DNA from: Nodularia sp. NIES-3585 | GTDB lineage: Bacteria > Cyanobacteriota > Cyanobacteriia > Cyanobacteriales > Nostocaceae | Direction: 5' to 3' | Length of the DNA stretch: 64,000 nucleotides | NCBI RefSeq assembly: GCF_002218065.1 | Contig: NZ_BDUB01000001.1 | Coordinates: forward strand, 4,122,099-4,186,098 | In this document: one piece after another, positions 58,615-64,000 of the stretch | Position numbering within the stretch: position 1 is the first letter of the stretch | Layout: each line of letters begins with the position of its first letter | Program-made: the position numbers and the translations under genes | Notes under the pieces: generated by a model | Told to the model about the DNA's origin: nothing | What the model saw: only the letters and a program-made list of their open reading frames with translations | The model's database searches: none

Positions 58615-59562
58615 ATGAAAGCGGTAGTTATCCGTCGGCATGGGTCGGCTGAGGTGTTGCAATACGAAGACGTGGCGCAGCCGCAAATTAAACCGAATCA
58701 GTTACTTGTGAAGGTTCATGCAAGTAGCGTTAATCCTATTGACTGGAAAATACGCCAGGGAATGTTGAGTTTACTCACAGGTAATCAGTTTCCTCTGATT
58801 TTGGGGTTTGATATTGCTGGTGAAGTGGTAGCTGTTGGTTCGCAGGTGACAGGTTTTCAGCCAGGAGATGCAGTTTATGGGAGTACTAACTTTCCTGGAG
58901 GCGCTTATGCGGAATTTGCCGCCGTCCCAGAAAATTTAATTGCTTCCAAACCGAAGAACTTGACTTATGAGGAAGCGGCTACTGTGCCTTTAGCGGCGCT
59001 AACGGCTCTGCAAGCACTGCGCGACCAAGGAAATATAAAATCAGGTCAAGCTGTGCTAATTAATGGCGCTGCGGGTGGGGTAGGTATGTTTGCAGTGCAG
59101 ATTGCTAAGGCTTTAGGGACTGAGGTAACGGGTGTTTGTAGTACCAAAAATTTGGAGTTTGTGAAATCTTTGGGAGCAGATAGAGTAATTGATTATACCC
59201 AAGAAGATTTTACAGAAAATAGTAGGCAGTACGATATTATATTTGATGCCGTGGGCAAGCGATCGCTCTCTAACTGCAAACGAGTCCTCAAACCCAACGG
59301 GATTTATATCTCGACGTTACCCACACCGGAAGTTTTAATCCAGAGTGTGTTAACGGCGTTCCTTCCTGGTCAAAAAGCCAAGTTTGTGATTGAGAGACCT
59401 AACACGCAAGACTTGGTTTATCTCAAAGAATTGATAGAAGCTGGTAAAATGCGAACCGTGATTGACCGGACTTTTGCCTTGGCTGAAATTGCGGCGGCTC
59501 ATAGTTATAGTGAGAGTGAAAGGACTGTGGGAAAAATTGCCATAGTCGTGCTTCAAGACTGA
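58615..59562 (+). CDS. Zinc-independent quinone oxidoreductase (MDR family)
   Basis: 315 residues, ATG after agggagaaaagc. The N-terminal GroES-like domain has VKVHASSVNPIDWKIRQG, and the nucleotide motif is LINGAAGGVGMFAVQIAKA (about 143-161). The zinc-ligand cysteines of alcohol dehydrogenases are missing, so it belongs to the NADPH:quinone oxidoreductase-like branch. Substrate unknown. It converges with the kinase gene, overlapping its end by 10 bp. Confidence 0.9.
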   Translation: MKAVVIRRHGSAEVLQYEDVAQPQIKPNQLLVKVHASSVNPIDWKIRQGMLSLLTGNQFPLILGFDIAGEVVAVGSQVTGFQPGDAVYGSTNFPGGAYAEFAAVPENLIASKPKNLTYEEAATVPLAALTALQALRDQGNIKSGQAVLINGAAGGVGMFAVQIAKALGTEVTGVCSTKNLEFVKSLGADRVIDYTQEDFTENSRQYDIIFDAVGKRSLSNCKRVLKPNGIYISTLPTPEVLIQSVLTAFLPGQKAKFVIERPNTQDLVYLKELIEAGKMRTVIDRTFALAEIAAAHSYSESERTVGKIAIVVLQD

Positions 59563-60983
59563 TTCAGCCAAGTCTGAATTTCATTAACTAACCAACCACA
59601 TTCTTCCTCATTTAAGCGCCAATTTAAGCGAATGCGATGACGATATGTGCGAATAACTACTTGCCAGTTGTTAGCTCCTGTAGAAAATTGATTAGAGGAA
59701 TTTTCATTTTGTTGACATACATAGATAGAGCGAATATTTGTAATCAAGTCAGAGGTTGACTCAAATTTACCAAACCAGCAGTTCTTAAATACAAAATACT
59801 TTGCTTTTGCATCAAAATGAATATAACCGCCATAATGATTTTTGTTAATCGAGTTAACATTTCTATCTCTATTTAGAAGTTTTTTGATTAATACATCAAT
59901 TTCTTTGTTAGTTGAATCGTCTAGTATCTTCCATCTAAGTATTGACCAGAATAATATAATAAATCCAGTGATTCCCAACAATTCCCAGCCACCAATAAAA
60001 AACAAAAAGATTGGGATCAATATCAGCAATTTTTTGTATTGTACTGGTTCTTTATATCTATAAATCTCTAATTCTTCTGTGGACTTTTTAGTGACAACAA
60101 GAAAAGGTCTGACAAGGTGTATAACTGGATTATTTTTGGAAAAAAAACTTTGACTATAACTAGATTGCATTTTCTGAAAAAGTAACTCAAGGGCTTCATT
60201 CGCAGTGGCAAATCTTTGTTCCAAAGCTGGTTCAGTTAGTTTTTCAATCCAACTCACAAAATTGGCGCTTACACTGGTGTGACCTGCAAATTGAATTCGC
60301 AAATTATTCTGAGGTAATTCACCAGGAGCTACACCTGTGAGTAAATGAATTAAAGTAGCTCCCAAACCATAGAGGTCAGAAGCTGGTACAGCTCGTCCCC
60401 AAAACTGTTCCATTGGCGTATAGCCCACAGTACCCACCACAGTGAAGGTTAATCCTGTCACAGCCATGCGGTCTTGTACTGCACCAAAATCTACAAGATA
60501 TATCTGTTTATCTTCACCCTGAATCAAGTTACTAGGTTTAATATCTCGATGGAGAACCGCAGGATTTAATTGGTGCAGATAAATCAAAATCTGCAAAATT
60601 TCTTTGGCAATTTGCTTGAGTTCCGACTCACTAAATTTTGTGCCTTTTGCCAACAACTCTTGTAAAGTGTAACCAGGAATATAATCTTGTACCAAACCCC
60701 ACCAACTCAGACCTGATGCTGGTTGTTGGTCAACTAAAAAGTAATCTCTGTAGCGGGGTATTCTCTCGTGATTGAGATTTTGCAATACTTGAGCTTCGCG
60801 CTCAAATAATTTCACATCATCCCAGTTAAGTTCATTACTAAAAACCAGAAGTTTTAAAATTACTAACTCATGATTTGTACTATCTAAATCTTCTGCTAGC
60901 CAAGTTTGACGACCAGCCATAGTATGACCTAACTGTTTTTGCAGTTGATATCTTTCTTGCAATATTTGCCCTGAGTTAAACAC
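59553..60983 (-). CDS. Serine/threonine protein kinase with membrane-linked C-terminus
   Basis: 476 residues. Kinase features: glycine loop region QKQLGHTMAGRQTW, Lys in VILKLLV, HRDIKPSNL catalytic loop, DFG in YLVDFGAVQD, and GTVGYTPMEQF as the activation/APE region; kinase domain about 1-275. Hydrophobic stretches at about 318-350 (LLILIPIFLFFIGG, ITGFIILFWSIL) suggest a membrane anchor, then a soluble C-terminal domain of unknown type. Target unknown. The upstream region is AT-rich. Confidence 0.92.
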   Translation of the reverse strand: MFNSGQILQERYQLQKQLGHTMAGRQTWLAEDLDSTNHELVILKLLVFSNELNWDDVKLFEREAQVLQNLNHERIPRYRDYFLVDQQPASGLSWWGLVQDYIPGYTLQELLAKGTKFSESELKQIAKEILQILIYLHQLNPAVLHRDIKPSNLIQGEDKQIYLVDFGAVQDRMAVTGLTFTVVGTVGYTPMEQFWGRAVPASDLYGLGATLIHLLTGVAPGELPQNNLRIQFAGHTSVSANFVSWIEKLTEPALEQRFATANEALELLFQKMQSSYSQSFFSKNNPVIHLVRPFLVVTKKSTEELEIYRYKEPVQYKKLLILIPIFLFFIGGWELLGITGFIILFWSILRWKILDDSTNKEIDVLIKKLLNRDRNVNSINKNHYGGYIHFDAKAKYFVFKNCWFGKFESTSDLITNIRSIYVCQQNENSSNQFSTGANNWQVVIRTYRHRIRLNWRLNEEECGWLVNEIQTWLNQS

Positions 60984-61568
60984 AATATCACTCCTATATT
61001 TATTTAAGGCTATGACTGCGCGAAATACTTTTATTTATGATCAAGTGAGCTTATTTATAAACAAAAATAAATTGTAGCGTATTGGTAATGACTCTGTTGA
61101 GGTTTTGTAATAAATGTATTCTTGATTTTAACATTGGATATTTAAAAGTGTGGTAATTTATATAAAATGTAAAATTTAGTTAATTGTGAAACTATTTTGT
61201 AAGTAAAATTACGTTGTAGATTATCAAAGTTGATATGTATTTGTAGAGGCGATCGCATACTATAGATTTAGCCTGATGTGACCAACGCTGAACGATAGTG
61301 AATCCCAGGTTTAATATCAATTCCGGTTGAATACTGACTAAACTCGCCAAACCTCTGCTATGTCTCCCCTCCTCGCTTGCGGGGAGGGGTTGGGGGAGGG
61401 GTTCAATGATTGTGGTAATGGTAGCTTTTATTTGTACTGTTGATCTGATTACCCCAGACTTAAGAATAAGTGCAAATAATACCAGATATTTCTGTAATTA
61501 CCCTGAAAAACAGGAATATCAGGTAATCTACGTATATAATCGTAGTTAAAATCGCAACAAATACAAGT
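60984..61568. other. Spacer with MITE-like repeat D copy
   Basis: 585 bp, AT-rich at both ends. It holds a HIP1 site (61249-61256) and repeat D copy 2 (61314-61450). It must contain the divergent promoters of the kinase gene and the NACHT gene. No gene seen. Confidence 0.6.
61314..61450. repeat. MITE-like repeat D, copy 2
   Basis: Starts atatcaattccggttgaat like 9977, shares the cccctcctcgcttgcgg core and the following attgtggtaat-type part; the right end is eroded. Confidence 0.65.
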
Positions 61569-64000
61569 ATGATTATAGATTGGTTAGCTGTTTGGGGTGT
61601 TACTCAGGCTGTCGGCTTTATTTTTAAACCGATTTTTGAGGACTTAGCTAAAGATATCGCCAAGGACTGGGCTAAAGACTACTTAAAAAGCATTCCTCAG
61701 CGCTTTTTAGATAAACTCAAAAAAGAAGATATTGAAATTGCTGCTGGTAAAGCCTTGAAAGAATTTCTCGAACTGATGCAGCAGGAATTAGAAGATGCAG
61801 ATTTAGAAGAAGCCGAACTTAAAAAATATATTCAGCCTTTAAAGAAGTTTATTCATAATCCAGTTATTAAAGAGATTTTAGGCTCTCCCTTCGGTATAGA
61901 CTGCCAAAGTTTAGAATTTAAAGTCTTAGCCAATACTTGGTATCAAATGAATTTGCCTACTCTACCAGATAATTTTAAATGGGAAACACTGAGTAAACGG
62001 TATTTGAAAAAAGTTAAAGCAATTATTCGAGAATCAGATAAACTACGTCCTATTTTAGATTCCCAACATTTGGAAGCAGCTAAAGACAGTCTGCAAGAAA
62101 TTGCTGGTATTCGTACAGATTTTGATTTAGAACGTTATCAAGAAGGGATTCGTGAGTGCTATGGAAATCTCAAGTTAGATAGTTTAGATACTAGCGGTTA
62201 CGCCTATAATGAACTCAAGTTATGGCGGATGTTTATCGCTCAAAATGTCCGGGAAACGGATAAATTTTTACCACAAATTCACGAACTGCCTAAAGAACAT
62301 TATAGACGACTGCACAAAAGTAACGAAATAGAAGCAGAACTGCAAGCAGAAGAATTAGAAAGACATAAACGGGTTTATTTAGAACAACCGATACTTTCAG
62401 TCTTGGATATTATCCACAAAAAGCAAAATTATAAATATATTGTCATTTTAGGTGATCCAGGTTCAGGCAAGTCTACATTATTGCAATTCCTTGCATTGAA
62501 TTGGGCAGAAACACCTTTAAATAATGTAATTTCACCGCCAATTCCGTTACTTATTGAGTTACGCACTTATATGCGGCAACGGGAAGATAAAGAGTGCAAG
62601 AATTTTTTAGAATTTTTCCATAAATGTAGCGGTGCAGTTCATCACTTGAATCAACATCAACTAAATGAACAGCTAAATTCTGGTAACGCCTTGGTGATGT
62701 TTGATGGTTTAGATGAAGTATTTGATCCTGGTAAGCGAGAGGATGTAATTACCGATATCCATCGCTTTACTAATCAATATCCCAATGTGCAGGTAATTGT
62801 AACTTCTCGCATCATTGGCTATAAACCGCAAAAGTTACGTGATGCTGAGTTTCGCCACTTTATATTACAAGATTTAGAACCAAAACAAATTCAAGATTTT
62901 ATTCATCGCTGGCATGAGTTAACTTTTAGCGATGAAGCGGATAAAGTTAGAAAACGGGAACGATTGCAAAGAGGAATTGAAACTTCCAAATCTATCGCAG
63001 AACTGGCAGGAAATCCCCTACTGTTGACGATGATGGCAATTCTTAATCGTAACCAAGAACTGCCAAGAGATAGAGCCGAACTTTACAATCAAGCATCGCG
63101 GGTACTGCTGCATCAATGGGACGTAGAACGCGCTTTGGTGGAAGATAAGCGGTTAGATCCTAAAACTATTGATTATAAAGATAAGCAAGCAATGCTGCGT
63201 CAGGTTGCTCATTATATGCAAACCAGTGGAAAAGATTTATCTGGTAACTCAATTAGTGCAGAGAATTTAGAGGGAATTCTCACTACATATCTGAAAACTA
63301 TTGAATTTGACAAACCCAGAGATGCGGCGCGGGTGATGATTAATCAACTGCGAACTCGCAACTTTATGTTATGTTTTTTAGGTGCAGATTATTATGCCTT
63401 TGTGCATCGGACATTTTTGGAATTTTTCTGTGCTTCCGAATTTGTGAAGCGGTTTGAGAAGAGAGGAACTACAAATGGTATTAGCATAGAAGCATTAAAA
63501 GATGATGTTTTTGGCAAGCACTGGCAAGACGAAACTTGGCATGAAGTATTGCTGTTAATTGCGGGAATGATTGAAGCGGAATTTGTTGGCGAAATTCTTG
63601 ATTATCTAATGAATGAAGATGGTGAACAAGAAAAATTCATCAACCTATTTTTAGCAGCTAAATGTCTTACAGAAGTGAGAAATCGTTCTGTAATTGCGAC
63701 TACAGCTAAACAATTGCTTGACAAGATAAAAGCCTTAACTAAATATGACCTTTGGTATTATTACCACCCTTCTCAAGATTATAAAAAAATTAGGCTAGTT
63801 CAAGAAATTCGCACTCAAGCAGTTGCAGCGATTGCAACGACTTGGGACGATGACCCCCAAACCAAAACCTTCCTCCAACAACGCGCCACTGATGATGATA
63901 GTGAGTTTGTGCGATATGCAGCCATCCAAGCATTAGCCAGCAATTACAAAGAAGACACCCAAACCAAAACCTTCCTCCAACAACGCGCCACTGATGATGA
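61569..64000 (+). CDS. NACHT-domain NTPase with HEAT-like repeats (runs off window)
   Basis: At least 810 codons from ATG at 61569; the end is outside. The N-terminal about 290 residues are helical without a recognised effector domain. Then come NACHT features: P-loop VILGDPGSGKSTLLQF (about 295-311), Walker B VMFDGLDEVFDP, and the sensor TSRIIGY. A winged-helix/NACHT-associated part (about 480-600) is followed by HEAT-like helices. The last visible part has a tandem repeat of 34 residues (QTKTFLQQRATDD... twice, with matching DNA). STAND NTPases with this layout include the bNACHT antiphage proteins; defence is inference. Confidence 0.88.
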   Translation, partial: MIIDWLAVWGVTQAVGFIFKPIFEDLAKDIAKDWAKDYLKSIPQRFLDKLKKEDIEIAAGKALKEFLELMQQELEDADLEEAELKKYIQPLKKFIHNPVIKEILGSPFGIDCQSLEFKVLANTWYQMNLPTLPDNFKWETLSKRYLKKVKAIIRESDKLRPILDSQHLEAAKDSLQEIAGIRTDFDLERYQEGIRECYGNLKLDSLDTSGYAYNELKLWRMFIAQNVRETDKFLPQIHELPKEHYRRLHKSNEIEAELQAEELERHKRVYLEQPILSVLDIIHKKQNYKYIVILGDPGSGKSTLLQFLALNWAETPLNNVISPPIPLLIELRTYMRQREDKECKNFLEFFHKCSGAVHHLNQHQLNEQLNSGNALVMFDGLDEVFDPGKREDVITDIHRFTNQYPNVQVIVTSRIIGYKPQKLRDAEFRHFILQDLEPKQIQDFIHRWHELTFSDEADKVRKRERLQRGIETSKSIAELAGNPLLLTMMAILNRNQELPRDRAELYNQASRVLLHQWDVERALVEDKRLDPKTIDYKDKQAMLRQVAHYMQTSGKDLSGNSISAENLEGILTTYLKTIEFDKPRDAARVMINQLRTRNFMLCFLGADYYAFVHRTFLEFFCASEFVKRFEKRGTTNGISIEALKDDVFGKHWQDETWHEVLLLIAGMIEAEFVGEILDYLMNEDGEQEKFINLFLAAKCLTEVRNRSVIATTAKQLLDKIKALTKYDLWYYYHPSQDYKKIRLVQEIRTQAVAAIATTWDDDPQTKTFLQQRATDDDSEFVRYAAIQALASNYKEDTQTKTFLQQRATDD

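Overview
The window is chromosomal DNA of a filamentous, heterocyst-forming cyanobacterium of the Nostoc/Anabaena type. The reasons are the many HIP1 octamers (GCGATCGC), heptanucleotide short tandem repeats, small dispersed repeats, and a nif cluster in heterocyst-type order with glbN (known from Nostoc commune) between nifU and nifH. No genes for rRNA or tRNA and no CRISPR array were seen.

Layout. 1-4.9 kb: start of a cysteine synthase gene, a repeat-rich spacer, three small unknown genes, then an operon with a luciferase-like flavoenzyme. 5.0-16.6 kb (minus strand): a Coq4-like gene and the extended hyp operon (hypF-C-D, a tautomerase, hypE-A-B), preceded by five accessory genes: TPR protein, two small membrane proteins, NifU/Rieske fusion, NHL-repeat protein. 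17.0-21.8 kb (plus): uptake hydrogenase hupS-hupL, intact and with a vacant hupL-element target site, a few small genes, and the maturation protease hupW. 21.8-28.3 kb: ankyrin/SagB-like operon, a repeat-rich spacer, a cobalamin riboswitch ahead of a DUF1636 gene, a methyltransferase, and a GluR0-like potassium channel. 28.4-57.1 kb (minus): the nif cluster, in transcription order nifB-fdxN-nifS-nifU-glbN-nifH-nifD-nifK-(Mo-nitrogenase C-terminal family protein)-nifE-nifN-nifX-DUF269-DUF683-nifW-hesA-hesB-fdxH, closed by a clear intrinsic terminator. 58.6-64 kb: quinone oxidoreductase, Ser/Thr kinase, and a NACHT-HEAT protein that runs off the end.

The main feature is that both nifH and nifD are broken by separate programmed-excision elements. 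The nifD element (about 7.6 kb) lies between imperfect 11-bp repeats. The nifH element (about 4.7 kb) lies between 8-bp repeats. Each carries its own XisA-type tyrosine recombinase with an R-Y-R-Y catalytic set, placed at the end nearest the 3' part of the gene and pointing opposite to nif. A near-identical 22-bp motif lies just inside that end in both. Excision of both would restore NifH (about 292 aa) and NifD (about 501 aa). The nifH element carries a UPF0175/DUF3368 toxin-antitoxin pair, a retropepsin-like pair and an AbiTii-like gene. The nifD element carries an HNH/coiled-coil cassette, a methyltransferase and a complete IS with 30-bp terminal inverted repeats and a 9-bp target duplication.

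How the genes work together: nif genes make and mature molybdenum nitrogenase, fdxH supplies electrons, GlbN binds O2, and HupSL with the Hyp/HupW factors recycles H2. A pair of inverted repeats of about 280 bp (853-1124 and 57388-57669) brackets the whole hup-nif block; their nature is unknown.
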